NCBI GenBank assembly: GCA_900708905.1
Contig: CAADRB010000033.1
Location: 295,369-359,368, forward strand
Direction: 5' to 3'
Length of the DNA: 64,000 nt
DNA from: Hymenolepis diminuta
Taxonomy: Eukaryota; Platyhelminthes; Cestoda; Cyclophyllidea; Hymenolepididae
Part shown: piece after piece, positions 40,894 through 54,485 of the stretch
Layout: every line of letters begins with the position of its first letter
How positions within the stretch are numbered: the first letter of the stretch is position 1
The notes under the pieces: model-generated
Database searches by the model: none
Seen by the model: the letters and a program-made list of their open reading frames with translations, nothing else
Told to the model about the DNA's origin: nothing
Position numbers and translations under genes: made by a program

Positions 40894-43800
40894 AAATTAT
40901 TAAAATTAAGCGTTCTAGGTAGAGAATGTAAAAATGGTCAACTCGAAACTTTTTGTCTAACACTCAAACAGAAATAGTATATGCTTGTCAGAAACCAGTA
41001 AAGTGTAGAATTTTATTCAGTGCATTAATATAATTAATAATGAAAATATTCATTTATTTGAAAATATGGTAAGCATTATATTAGGTCAACAGGGAGGTCA
41101 TATATCTAACACATCCAAACTGGAAGCATTGTAAAAAGAAGACAGAGGGGTTTATCCTCAACATTTGTTTACAATCTATTTCAAGCTTAGAAACACTAAT
41201 CTATGTGAAATACCTGTCAAATCAGAATATTTCTTTTTATAATCGCTTTCCGTTACTTTCTAGGCCAATTCTGTTTCTGTGATAATAAACAGAATGCTAT
41301 ATTATAAAGTTAAATATCATTCAAATGCATACATCTCCCTCAAAAAGCTTACAAGTGCACAAAATGTTAAAAGTCTTTTGGTTTGGTTAGTAGGAATATA
41401 TTCAGAAACCTCTCAGATGGGAATCTCTTATTCTACTACCTATGTTGCTGATTAGAAATAGCAAGTGTACTGCATATGTACCAGTGAGAATCAATCTCGT
41501 ATCCGCTGGCTTACCACATGTGTATGTTAGTTATGGTATCACCGATTCTTTTCTCAGAGCCATCATTCTGACAGCTTTTTCTGATCCGTGATAGTTATAT
41601 TTAATGCATTTAATCAAACGATTCTTCAGAAAAGACCTCTGATTTACTCGCCTTCTGATCAATAGAAGCTAATTTTAACAATTTTCCTATATGAAGAAAA
41701 TAAGTTTTGATAAAAATAGAAGCCGAAATCTCAATTTCGCCGGAAAAATATGGAGACAAATTACAACATCCACTCCGTGTACATCAAAAAATCGGTGCAT
41801 AGCAATCGAACCAGACAATGTAAATCGAAAACTATTTTTTTTGTCTTAAGATAGAATCTGCATTCTCTGTTCGCAAAGCCATGCTAATGTTAAACAATGA
41901 CTTAGAAGGTATAACCATCTTAGTTAAGTTGAACCTATTAATTATTAGTCCCGTTTTGTAATTCCTTTATTGCCTTGTCTTGTTCTATTCAGTGGCACTC
42001 AAAATAAAGCCTTATTAAAAAAAGTTTCTTTATGAAATGTTATCCTCAAATTAATCCCTTCTTTTTTCGTCCCTCTCCATTTTACGCTTTTAAGATATTT
42101 ATGAATTTTTTATTCGTATTCTTACTTCAATACATTTAGTTTTTAGTGAAATTGCCAGTTTGAATAAAGAATTCTTAATCAGATATTTGAGATATAATCA
42201 TACTTCTATGGAAATCTAAATTGACCTTGCAATTATTGCAAGACTAACAACGGACCAATACGGTTCCAAAATGAAAGTGCCAAGCATTTTATTATATAAA
42301 AGCAATTGAAATTAGAAGGACTGAGATAATTATCTCGATTTCCATAGAGCAAATCCCCTACTCTTTCTCAAAACGATTCCTCCAAAACGATAAGTATATT
42401 TTATATTATTTTTATTAATAAACGGATATCTGGTAAAGGGAGGGAGGAGAACATAGATCAGAAGGAAGAGAGTGAAAAATAGGATTGCAAACGGAAAGAG
42501 CGTGAGAAACAAGCGTTTGCGCCGTCTGTTTTAACACGATGAAATTCCGCTACGTTACCACAAGACAGGCAATAATCAATAACCCATCGCTATATATTAG
42601 AGTCAATTACAGTGATTGCACTCATTTTACAAAAATGTTCGAACGAAAAAAAAATACTTTGTGTATTAATGGTTTAAATTAACATGTAGTTTGTGAAGAA
42701 AATGTCGAGAACCATTTAGAGGCCAATGCTTTAATCTATATAATGAAAGAATTGCTTCACTTTTCCCTCCTAATTTAAGAACCTGGCCACAATTTAACCT
42801 TTTTTATTATTTTTTGAGGCGGAAATTGCAGATTTTTTGATAAGCAACTTGTTTATTATTATCTTTCTATCCTACCATGGTGATCATTGATATGTAGTCG
42901 TCTAACAAAAGATCATCTAAATTTCCGTAAAACTTGTGTAAATTCAAATATTTCCATTCCACTACTGTACATAGTAGTAAGTTATAATTTTTAATGATAT
43001 TTTGTCTTTATTCATTTTAAAAAACTAAATGGACGTGATTTTTTCAATCCTTTATACTCCCTGATAATATAAATGCTATAAAGCGTTCATCGATACCCTT
43101 CAATTCAATTATTCTTTTTTTAATGTTCAATGCCATCTGTGAGGGTAATAATGCAATAGAATTAGCTATTAAATCATATTATCTGCAAATGTCACTAACC
43201 ACTAATGTCTGATAAATTATATAAGCGAATTAACATATGGAAAAGGATATTAGTTACCATATTGTTTTGGTAAAATAAATTAATTTAAAGAGATCGGATA
43301 GAGATTTGTGTTTGAATCTATTCTTATACCTAAGTTTAAAAAAATAGATTTTTGGATGATCAGGCATTCTTCTTATTAGAAGGCGGAAAAATCAATGAAT
43401 GTGGAGTTCAAATAAAACTTCCCTATCAACTTCTACTCCTACTTCTCTTCCGTCCGCTTTTGAACTATTGTACTACTTTCCGTATTCGAATGCGTACCCA
43501 TGATTAAATGGTGTAACTTATTTCCTTTGCCGTGGGCAGTAATAAAATAGCTGGGTTTTGACCAATACGTAACAAGAATATCAAAACCTTATTTTGAATC
43601 ATTTCTGGCATACAATTTGTATAGTTAAACAAATAGCCAAATGGTAACAAAATCCCTTTTTAAATAAATATCAAACTATTCTACAATTCAATCGTACCAG
43701 TTGACATTTATTAAAATTAACAAACTCATTTCTCACATAAAATGAAATTCGCGTGCAATTTAGTCTAATAAATTCATTGAGTTCTTTAAAATAATTTGCA

Positions 43801-46043
43801 ACATCCCCGCGTCACTTATTGACAAAAACGTCTAAATGTGTCCGGCAACAAGTTAGATGAAAGTGACCTGAATTGCCAGACAAGAGAAAAAATATTGAAA
43901 CAAAATGGAGTTTTTTTGCGTCTGTGAAACGCTTTATATACTCAATTTATATTCCAATATTCACCCAAAGGTATTTTAATGAATATTATCCGAACTCAGT
44001 TAATAAGTCTAATTTAAATAACCTATCATCTGCTGTGTTTTACTTCATGAATTTATTAATTTCATTATTTCCAATTTATGATTTCTACTCGGCAATCAAT
44101 AAGTTGATTTATTATCGATTGATTTTTAATTTTATTCATGCTTATATATTTAACTATCTATTATTATTAATAAAGTTCCCTATGAAAAACTTTATCCGGT
44201 GAGCTCAGTAATGTTTAAATCTTCTTTCCCACTCTCATCTACCTGCTCATGCCGCGAACGAAGCTTCGATCACCTCAACTGGTCAAAATAGTTTGAAAAT
44301 CACTCACCAAAACTCAAACATAAATGTGACGATCAAATTTTGAAAATTGAGCTTTGGAATATGCGGATGGTTTAAAGTAAAATTAGAGAACTCAGTAATC
44401 AAAGGTATAAAATAATATTCTTGACATTCCGACTTTATTTACATACCTCTGTTCTATCTCTTACCGAAATATTTTTTAGCTGTCTTTTTAAAACGACCAA
44501 TCTCACAATAAAATTCTAAAAGTTCCTTTTGCATTTTCATGCTCACCAAATATAAATTTAAGAATTATCTTTTGAGCAAACAAATTCCCAATATTAGGTT
44601 GCAGTTTGTTGAATAAATATGACAATTAACTTTAAATTAATCAATAAAATGGTAAAAATGTAAAGGATATAAATAACTTTTGTTAAAAGTAATGATCTCA
44701 ATTTATAAGTCATTACGGATTATAAAAACATAAAAGCGCTAATTATAGGATATTGAACAAAACCTTCATTACATTTAAGGATCTTGCTCTCAAGTATCAT
44801 TTTGTTATAATTTAAATCGTTTGTACTTTGTATTATTACTTATACAATATATATAGATCAAGAAACACAAATTAAAGTTAAAACGTCATAGGTATCCTCT
44901 AGTATTACTTGAATAAATTAATTTGAGAAACTCGCGTATTTTGCCTTTTACGAACTTGGTCCGACTGACGATACCGAGACTTTAGTTCAATAAAGACAGT
45001 AATGATAATTAGATAAAAGAAGACTCTTCAAAATAAGTACCATTTGTTTGAATTCCTGCTCCTAGCTGAGTGAATCAATGCCCGAATGAATGTGACATCT
45101 TGAATTAAGACTTTAGCTCGAGTTATACGAGGTAAATTAAGTGAACAATAGAAATTGTACATAAAGAACAAATGGTCAGCTAATCGGTTAGACTAAATGA
45201 GCACAGACGTAAGATTACAAATAAATAAAATAACACAAAATATGAAAACTAGATTACACAAGAAAAAATCTCTAAATTAATTAACATATAAATTATTTCC
45301 AGTAAATTTGCCGATACTAAAAATGATATTCCACAAGATTTGCTATTTAAATCTATATATTGAATCCATTCTGCTAGAGATGCGTTTGAAGTCGTAAGAT
45401 TTTGTGCAAAAATAAGAATCAAATTGATGTAATAAATGTACTTCTATATGCGGTTAGTTTTCTGCTGTTTTTCAAACTTGTATATTTTGAAATTGAACAA
45501 GGGCCCACAAATGCTCCTTGAAAATTAATACCAAGCAGGTTAATGCCGATGATTCGCGTAGTCGCCAACCTCGTCAGCTCACTGTGGAAACATGTCAGGA
45601 TGCAGATTAAAATGGAGAAATAGTAGTTACTGCTAAAACACTACACATACCCAGCTAAAAGACCATGCTGTTACGGTTATTTTAGCAGGATTGTCACCTC
45701 TCACATTTGTGTTCATTAATATACATCTTATATTATTCAGTCCTAGGACTATCAAATCGCATGTATTTTCCCGTGAGAAGCATGACAGCGTGACTTAATA
45801 TGACTAGTTCATTTAAAAGTCAGGCAATTATTTCCCGCCGTTAAAGTGATCACGATATAATTTAGTGAGTGTTGGATCTCTTTGATCGTTCCGCCAGCAT
45901 CTTCTATACTTATTAGAGAATATTTTAAATTAAGCCAAAGAAGCTACCGACTAAATAAATGTATAAAATTAACGTTGAAAATTCCTAAAAGTGATATTTT
46001 TCAGATATGTTCATTTATTTTAATTACACGTGTTTATATGAGG

Positions 46044-47282
46044 TCGTAACAGAAGTCCAATTTTTGAGCTGTGTGTTTAGGACACAATTACTTCAATTTA
46101 GCTTGCTAATGTTGTATGCTTATCTATGGTAATTAATAAAATTTTTTTTCTTTCAGATTGTGGAATAATTATTGTTATTAATAACTTTTCCAGCCCCAAT
46201 ATACACTCCAAATAAGGAGCATACCAGGCATATTTCACTGTTTGAATTTCATCAAGGAAGTACAGCAAGCTCAGCAGCAAAAACACTCAAAGACATTTCT
46301 GGAAATGATGTGAATGAAAAGATATGCAGAAGGTGCTTTTCTGCAGGATGACTTCAGTCTGAAAGACAAACCGAGAGCAGGATGCTCAAAAAAACTCAAT
46401 TCTGAGCAATTGCAAGTTGCCATTGATGAAAATCCAACCTGCACCACTAGAGAACTGAACAAAACCGTTAATGCGAGCCGCCATATGACCACATATGGGG
46501 AAATGAAAAGACTTGGTTGGGAAATGGGCCTCTCCCCACACGATTTGTCGGAAATCAACAAGCAACAGCGTGTGACCTGTTATGTTTCACTGCGTTCTCG
46601 TGGAATTCCCGCAACTATTTTAGACCGATTCATAACCGACAGCGACGAGAAGTGGTGGATCCTTTACAACAATGTTAAGCACAAAAGACGGTGGCTAAGT
46701 ATGGTTCAAAGCCAATTTCACAACCCAGACAATTCGTGACCGCATCCGAAAAATTTTTTTGTGTGTATGGTGGGATTTGTAGGGAACTGTTTATCATAAA
46801 CTAATGGATGACAATCAAACAATAACATCTGAAGTTTACTGTCAGCAGGTAACTCGTTTAAAAATAGTTAACGGAAGGAAAAGGGCCTTCTTTGATCAAT
46901 CGAAAAGGAGTGATTGCGCATCATGACAATCACTTCAAGAGCAACCAAAAATCTCGTTGAAGAATTTGGGTGAGAAGTCATGCACCATGCACCCATCATA
47001 TTCTCCCGATATTGAAGCAACTGATTTTCATCTTTTCAGGAGCTTACGGAATCATTGAATGGGACAAGGACTTAATCCAAGAGAAGTGGTGGAAATGAAT
47101 CTAGTTTCTTTTTTCAGGCCAAACTGGGTAAATTCTATGAAGGAGGAAACAGAAAGCTTATAGCAAGATGGGAAGGTGTACTTAATAAAAATGGTGACTA
47201 TGTTGAACACCAAATAAGTGTATTTTTGATAAAATTTGCACTTTAATTCAAATTCAAAAGTGGACAGAACTTCTGTTACAAG
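46044..47282 (+). mobile_element. Degenerate Tc1/mariner-family mariner element
   Basis: About 1.24 kb, the usual length of a mariner. Imperfect terminal inverted repeats are present: the left end (46044-46067) reads CGTAACAGAAGT and the right end read in reverse (47281-47254) reads TGTAACAGAAGT, then both have TTTTGA a few bases further in. Eleven bases (GTAACAGAAGT) match perfectly. The interior is a broken transposase on the plus strand. A clean TA target duplication is not visible, in keeping with age. By the wording of its transposase blocks it resembles the cecropia/SETMAR-type mariners; this is recognition, not a search result. Confidence 0.88.
46190..47246 (+). pseudogene. Broken mariner transposase (D,D34D type)
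   Basis: Remains of a DNA transposase that once cut and pasted the element through its terminal repeats. The N-terminal helix-turn-helix part reads from about 46190 (YTPNKEHTRHISLFEFHQGS) in one frame. After a shift near 46314-46350 it continues as DDFSLKDKPRAGCSKKLNSE and NPTCTTRELNKT up to the stop at 46739. The first catalytic aspartate survives in SDEKWWILYNNVKHKRRW. Further downstream, in other frames, are the LCVWWD and DNQTITSEVYCQQ blocks, the second aspartate in IAHHDNHFKSN (about 46912-46945), the third in HPSYSPDIEATDFHLF (about 46990-47036), and a C-terminal RWEGVLNKNGDYVEHQ ending in TAA at 47244-47246. Several frameshifts and stops, plus loss of the usual ARPH after HDN, make it inactive. 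Confidence 0.88.
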
Positions 47283-50200
47283 ATGATAACTAACAAAAAA
47301 TTATGATTTCTGGCAATGGAAGATAGATTGCACTTAAGATATCTTAAATTAACCAAGGAGAATCCATAGTGAAAAAATATTACTTTTAGTATATCAATGT
47401 AGAAAATTCATGTCTGATAAGTTGCCTGAATAGGTTGATTTGTCATTGAAAAAGTGAAAAATGTAAAAGTTTGTATAATTACAGGAAGAGAGACCAGTTA
47501 GGCTAATTTAATCTAACATCCCTGACTCTTTTACCATGGCAATTTAACTCAAAGAACGGGAAATTATATAATTATCTAACTGAGGTGAAGTAGAAAGAAT
47601 CAAATAGAAGATGATATTGAAGTCAGCTTATCAAAGTAATTGTATTTCTTTTCCTTTTTTACTCACATTGTGCGAATATCACAAAATGAGCCTGGGTCAT
47701 TGCTTCAAGTATTAATGTTCCAAATATTAATTCCAATGCATTACCATATTACTTGAAAATATATTTTTTTATTGCAAAGATACTATCAGAATGGTTTTAT
47801 TTAACACGATTAAGCATGTCGCTAGAGTCTGATCATCTTTTCAAATGCATGTTAACTTGTCCTTCAAATTTTATCATTACTGTTTCTGTACTTTACATAA
47901 GTATTTTTTTCAAAATTTTGTTATGCATTATCACAAAATATATCACTTTATGGGACAATTCTGCAACCATGCCGCCAAAAATACCACAATAAAATGATCT
48001 TACTTTATTGTCAACGTTGGGAAGTTAATAGCATTGCTCTGGATGCTGTTTGGCGAGCGGATTGGAGTGTGGACAGCAAATAGAGCAGCTTTTCATGAAC
48101 CAACCGGCATGAACCGAAATGTGCTGCGTTAGATTGAGTGAGAGTGAGAAAGTGATAGGAAGAGTGCGTGTTCTAGCCAGGCATCTGCTATTGCTAAATT
48201 TAGATTTTCGTTAAAGCAGCTGACATTTTAAAAGGGAAATACTTTAGTATGCTTTGGAGCTCCAAATTTCCGGACTGGAGTAGCAACATTGTAGGCTACT
48301 GATGGTTAGCCGTTTATCGATTTAATTCAGCATAATTAACAATGTCCAGATTATAACAATTTTCACTTAGGTCGCGTATTAATTTCTTGTATCTACTCAA
48401 CTCCTGTCTCCTGAAGTTTACTACTTTCTATCCAGTCATTTTTCAGTTTACTAGATGCAAATTTAATAGCTTCTTTGTAATTTTTCTAGCATAAATATTA
48501 AAAGCCAATTCTTTCATATTTGACGCGCAGAAGACCTCATGAGTTTAAAATTTGTTAGAAAGAAAATGAATTTGGTAATTATTTCACGACTACTGCTGTT
48601 TTATTATTTTAAATATTAGAAAATGCTATTGAGAACTATTGAGACCTGGCAATTAGACAAACAGTTCTTTACCACCCGACAATTCTGACTTCGATTTATC
48701 AATCCTCCTTATAATTTAAAATTTAAAGACACGAAATTTGAGCATAGGCGGAAAAGGTTAAGTTGAGCAAGGATTCTCAGATTTTGATGAAGTTACGACA
48801 CTCATGATGTGAATCAGTCGTTTAAGCTGCTCACGAGTTCATCTCAATGGTCACAAATGTATCTTTAAATGTTCCCGTGTTGAATCTAGAGGAATTATTT
48901 TATATTCTCATATATGAATTTAACCTTCTGCTAGCGCATTTTTGAGGCTCACTAACCCCATTCTGAAAAAAAACATGTACGTCAATTTTATCATTTCTTA
49001 TCTATTATGTGTCGATGAAAATTAAATAAATCAAGGGAGAAATCACTTAACGAGACTTTGTACTGTTAAGGAATATCAAATATTAAAGTGATTTTAGAAT
49101 ATTGATCGAATGCCGGAAACCCAAGTCGGTTAAATGACAGAGAGTTATCAATTTGAGAATCCTGAAATATTTGTGATGTCATTCATGGCATTGAATGGTG
49201 GAATATGTTAACGTAACTTTGCATACTAGTATGCAATCTGCATTTTCGAAAGTCAAATAACGTTATATTAATGCAATAAGCATGTCGTAAGGCTAACATT
49301 GGCAAATTTCATTAAAAGTACACTTGGTACCTCAACCTGTAATACGTGTCACGTCATTGCTTTTGCGAACACGGGGTTTGGAAAATACATCTGTCAAGGA
49401 GAAACTGAAAGTACGCAATTATATATTTTTTCCTTGACGATATTGACATTTATTTCACGCTCCCTTTCCTTTTATATTGAAAATAACTTTAAACTGGGAA
49501 ATTATTTCTCCAAACTAATTAATAACCTGCACATTGCACAGTTTTTTTCTGAGATAACGGAATATCGTTCACCAAAGCTCTAACATCGTCAAGTTTGACT
49601 TCTCTTCTCCTTTCTGCTGTTATTTTTGTGAATATTTTGGGATTATTAGTTGGAATTCTATTACTGTATTTTAATTTTGTGTTAAAAAAGTATTTTGTCT
49701 GATTAATCAGATTTAGGAGCCGGAGCCAATAAAATATGAATTCACTAACATCAAACGGGAACATTTTTATAGTTGGTCATCATGACCAAATCAGTCTTTA
49801 CATTTGGGCATTGTAACAGTTCATGGTACTGTATTTAAAACTTTGTCAATTTGATCATGTGCTTGTCGTTATTCTTCAAGCGTTATTTGTCTAGGCATCA
49901 CTCTTACCTGCTGTGAGGTTACTTAATATCTCCATTTGTCATATATTGATTTAAGTCCATTTCCTTACATAAAATATTGTATCACTCCGTGAAAAACGGA
50001 AATTATTGGAACCCGCTAAATTTCAATATTGCAAACAATGCCGGCTATGCATCCCTATTTGTATTCAATGGTTGTGTGTAATTCGTGACCCGTGTTCTCT
50101 AGCGTTGTTTAGAAATGGAATTTTTCTTACGTTCTTGGGGAGAGTTCTGCTGAAGTTGAGAGAAAGTTCATATCTTAGCATTAAGCACAACCCTCTGGTT

Positions 50201-50862
50201 AGAAGGAGAGAGTGAATTGGGTAGGTCTTTACTGAAGTTCTCTAAATAGCAGTATGAAATGAGCCTATGAAAAGACTGCTAAAGAGTTATGGAGGGTATA
50301 AAATCTAATGTTGTCGGATAAACAGAAAGGTGGGGCATATTAATCAGTAATTGCAGGAATATGTAGCTAAAAATTAAATGGTCGAACATTGGAACAAATT
50401 AGCCTTAGAAATTTTTTTGAAGTAAAAATTGAAGTAAAACTAAAACAATGTTATTTGAACGAGGATCAACCATTTTGTTGGATAAAAGATGTTTTAAGAT
50501 GGTCATACCCGTAAATTCACTAACTGCACACATATGGAGACTATCACACGGCAGAAAACAAACATACATTGTTAATATACGTTTATAAGCGTTTAAATCA
50601 CTGCGCTTAAATCGATAGTAGGGCGTATAATTTTTTTCTTTTTAAAATACTTTCAGCATAATATTTATTAATCTAAATAGCGAAGTATTTTCGTTATAAT
50701 TTTCTACAATGTCAATTATTTCCAATTACCAATATTATTACCGTCTATGGCAGTACAAAACAGTAAATTTTAATCATGGGGAAGTGTTTGATTAAGGGAA
50801 ATAATAAATGAGTCCAATGAAGTGTGAGAAAATGATAAGGGTTATGAAGAATGAAGTTATAA

Positions 50863-50978
50863 ATTCAGGATATTAAGTGTCTTACTTTGTTTGAATTATG
50901 GAACCGACTCCCAGATACATGAGTGAGATTACTTCGGCAATATTCAGGGCTTGATGACTGGTTGGTTTGGTTCCACTG
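50863..50978 (-). repeat. Dispersed repeat family X, copy 2
   Basis: Contains both X blocks in the same order and orientation as 27413-27605: TTCAGGATATTAAGTGTCTT on the plus strand at 50864, then GGCAATATTCAGGGCTTGAT at about 50936. The spacing is shorter than in copy 1, consistent with indels in old copies. Confidence 0.5.
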
Positions 50979-53648
50979 TTGGATAAGTATATTACAGCCA
51001 AAATGAGTAAACAAAACTAGCAACAGTTTTTAGTAGTAATATTATAATTTAATTGTAATGCCAAAACTTCAAATGTTTCAGTTATCTTACAACAGAAAGT
51101 TTCTTTAAAATTTAAAATGATGACAGGAAAACCCAAATTTAGTTCTCAAAAGTTTCTAAAGCAAATTATCTTAATTCAGATAAAAACTCCAATATAATTG
51201 TTTAATTTTAATCATATCTATTTACAGAGTACTTTAGAACATCTGTAAGGTGCAACGGAGTTTTTTTAATCTCCCCCCATTGTAAATTATTTCAATGAAA
51301 TTCAAAATAAATAATTTTTCTCCCTCCGTGTCTAGGCATTTTAAAGGACAAACGATATGCATGCATATAGTGAAAATTCCAATTAGGGAAAAAGTTCAAT
51401 CGAAAGGCCGCTGCCTCTACAAATTGGAGAGATAAGGAGACGTGAAGACTTTATTATTGGATATTATTTCAAAATCTCCCGCTTAAGTAATTTTTTTCTT
51501 GCAGTAAACATTGGTATCCTGAAATTATAAGCAAATATAATAAGTTTTGAGAAAGGATGTCACAAAAATTACGTGATGGCTGATAAATGACGTGAAATCT
51601 TGTTATCTACACTCCGTATATGAATAAGATAAGGAACATTTGGGACAATTTCGGTCAAATTTTAAATTGAAAATGATGATCGTGGGCCAAAGTGAGGCAG
51701 TATTCTCCTAATTTCTGAAACTATCAGTTCTACTGCTCCTTAATGGCAGAGTTTTACTTCAGAAGGCAACGGCTTTGCAATTTAGCACATTTTAACAGAA
51801 ATGCAAATCGTATAAAATTAAAAATAGCTTGATAGTTTGATTCTTTGAATAAAAATTACTCATTAAAGCTTACATTCGACAAAAAAATAAAAGATTTATT
51901 TATTCTAATTTGTTCCATACAAATTCTACGTACTCGACAGGTTTCTTTGAGCTTCCTCGAGAAGTAATAAATACCATTCAGCAATCCTAAAAGAATTAAA
52001 TGGATAAACGGTAGGTGCTGTAAAGTATCCAGATTTCTTTTGAAATAGAACACTTCAGATTTCCTGATTTCAATAATATTGGTTGTCCCTTGATCCTATA
52101 TTGGACTGTTTTTTCTATGGCCCATGTTAAGATGCTTTTTTGTGGTAATAAATTACAATTTCGCTTAAATTTGGGTGATATTTATAGAATTATTACTTAT
52201 TATTAATAGCTATGCCAGCAAACATATAACGATTTATTAAACCTGGGAGATGGTAGACAATTTTCCCACGAAAATTGAAGTTGTTACTAAAATTTTGCTG
52301 GCATTCTTTAATAAATAAGAAAGAATACAATTATTCAACCATTCAGTAATTTTACTTACCATGATCTGTAGTTCAAAATTCTTTGCATATTAAGCAAAAA
52401 GTTTATCTCCATCAAATAATACTTAAATTAATTTTTAAAAATTAAATAATTTCCAAAACTCAAAGTAACGCGAACTTTTAGATTTGTATGTTACCATTAT
52501 AAAACGTTTCTCCACATTATTCCTCGTTTTGTTTTTTTACTTCGAGAAAGTGTAGAAAATTCTAGAACGATCTCAGCCAGGCTGTCAGGCTTTATATCGA
52601 TTTTTAAACTCAATTAAGAATAAATATATAATTCAACAAAGATAAATTGCTGTTTTTGTCGAAGAATTCAAATCATTTTTGCTTAATAGGAACAAATATG
52701 AAATTCAAATTTTGCCTCATTTTACAATAATCTTCAAATTTCGTTTACAAAAATATTGATTTGACACTATAGTGTTGTATCAGCTCTGTATGATATGCGC
52801 TACAGTAACTTTTGCATAGAAGGAAGGAAGAATCTGTTACTCAGACAATGGCTTCTCTAATCTATATAAAGTAGAGATGAATATAGATAGCTTAGATGTA
52901 AGGAATCGATTGGCTGCCAATTTAGCCAATAATACAGCAATGAGGCTTTCTCTGAGACTTCTTTCTCTAATACAAGCATGGGAGAAGTGCACTTGAAAAA
53001 TCCAATGATGAATTCTGCCCAAAGCTACCCTATTCTGCTTCCAGTCACCTGACATCTTTAAATCCACCTTCTGAATACAAATTCTACTCTTTTTTAAAGT
53101 CAATCAACATTTTTTAACAGATTTATTAGAGTATATTTTACTGATTTTTAAAAAATGGGTTTGCTAACTTTTATGACAAAACCTCAACATTGGCAACAAT
53201 ACTACGTCTGTCGCCCATATTTCTTTGCGTCATTGTCTAAATGCAATATTTGTACGCTCTCACGTTTTATATTTTCACATTGAGATATCCAGACAAATAT
53301 ATTTCTCATTGAGGTTATTATTTTAAAGTGGAGGATTATGAAAGCATTTCTTAACATACATTTTATGCAAACACTAATTTTCCAATATGAAGGTTATCAA
53401 TGAGGTATCATGCTATATCATTTGGCGTAGGTAAAGCCAATAACAAGTGAGTCAGGAGGGGGTTCTTTAAACGATTTATTTGCCATTTCTTAAAAAGCTG
53501 TAATCATTCACTACTGAAAAAGGGGAGAATATCTGTAATTGCACAACTTTATTATTAAGAAGGTTAATTTGCTTTTTTTTGTTTATCTCCTTAGCCAATA
53601 ACTACAGGGATAATTGCTACAGTAGTAATCTCGTCTATCCAGGTGTAA

Positions 53649-53735
53649 GCGCAGACATCAAATAATCGATAATCCAGTGCACGATGAGTGAAGCTTATGA
53701 TCTTCGCTTTATTACACTGAAAATGTTCATTTTTC
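53649..53735 (-). repeat. Dispersed repeat family Y, copy 4
   Basis: On the minus strand it reads GAACATTTTCAGTGTAATAA, then AAGCTTCACTCATCGTGCAC, TGGATTATCGATTATTTGAT, matching the Y core in the same order. It lies about 260 bp outside the left arm of the 53997-56516 inverted structure, so it is separate from it. Confidence 0.55.
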
Positions 53736-53996
53736 CATTCTAATAAATGCCAGTTGCGTTTGATTTGTAGTCTTCTTGAAGAAATTGTTGCTCTTGTAAA
53801 TTAAAGCTAATGTTGGAAGGCGGTTGGACAAAAATTATACAGGGTGTCTGTTTTTAAGCATGAAGCTTTTCATTTCGCTCATTTAAAAGACTAATTCTAG
53901 TTTTTAAGAAACCAAAGGGCAAAGAATTGGAATGACAAAGTTTTAATTATTAGTTGGTTCATTTAAGCATTTGAAGGATGAATCTCTAAGTATTTC

Positions 53997-54485
53997 CAGA
54001 ATTACTCTTCATTCGCATTCTCTATGACAATACTTCGGTTTTTCGTCCACGAAGGCGCAATGACGTCTTTTATGCCCCTATGACGCAAAACCCCACCTGT
54101 CATGTCTAAACGCGCTTATCGATTCCCCCCTTCCTAGACCAGCCTCGTTTCACTTAAAAGTACATCAACGCTCATGTTCTCGCGCGGCCTTATCCAAGTG
54201 ACTCCCACAAAACGGTCTTTGTTTTTCCACTCAAAACACTGTGTACGCATGTCAGTTAACGGCTCTTACGCTTTCCTCCCAGCTCCTTTGTCCCTCAGCC
54301 CTCTCCCCCCACCCTTTCTCTCTTAATCTGTTCAATCCTCGTTGTGGCTTGCTTAAATACATTTTGGTCTAATCAACTATTGATGTTCTGCTCCACAATT
54401 GTTGTTAGCTCTTACCCAGACAGCTACGAATTGGTGACTGTTGCTGCTGTTGTTAGTTCTTATCTTAACCCCAACACAGTTAAAA
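53997..54485 (+). repeat. Inverted-repeat arm, left copy
   Basis: Arm of about 489 bp, notably richer in G+C and CpG than its surroundings. Landmarks in order: TTCGCATTCTCTATGACAAT, CGGTTTTTCGTCCACGAAG, an AATGACGTCTTTTATG block containing TGACGTC, a pyrimidine-rich tract (54270-54325), GTTGTGGCTTGCTTAAATAC, then TTTTGGTCTAATCAACTATT and ACAGCTACGAATTGGTGACT. All recur in the right arm in reverse. The 69-codon frame at 54344-54553 is not conserved in the other arm. Confidence 0.75.

Larger units (their letters stand above)
32017..46043. other. Intergenic, no gene seen
   Basis: About 14 kb of AT-rich DNA. Recognised content is repeat Y copy 3 (34320-34500), a Z-like segment (35641-35715) and repeat X copies 3 and 4 (39465-39532 and 40830-40893). 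The longest frame (43873-44202, 109 codons) starts at TTG, not ATG. It is rich in Ile, Leu, Tyr, Phe and Asn, as expected of a chance frame in AT-rich sequence, and resembles no known protein. Confidence 0.5.
47283..53996. other. Intergenic, no gene seen
   Basis: AT-rich, with no recognisable coding sequence. It contains repeat X copy 2 (50863-50978) and repeat Y copy 4 (53649-53735). The minus-strand frame 52837-53103 (88 codons) has somewhat coding-like codons but matches nothing. A patch at 48030-48180 is richer in G+C and purine, without an identifiable feature. Confidence 0.5.

Noticed and set aside
43873..44202. 109-codon plus-strand frame, among the longest in the window
   Set aside because: It starts at TTG and has Ile/Leu/Tyr/Phe/Asn-dominated composition typical of chance frames in AT-rich DNA; no motif.
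46098..46561. Minus-strand open frames at 46098-46286 and 46271-46561
   Set aside because: Antisense to the mariner transposase remnant; no independent support.
52837..53103. 88-codon minus-strand frame with fairly balanced codons
   Set aside because: It starts at TTG, has no recognised domain and no convincing paired splice sites. Kept out of the gene list, though a cryptic exon cannot be excluded.
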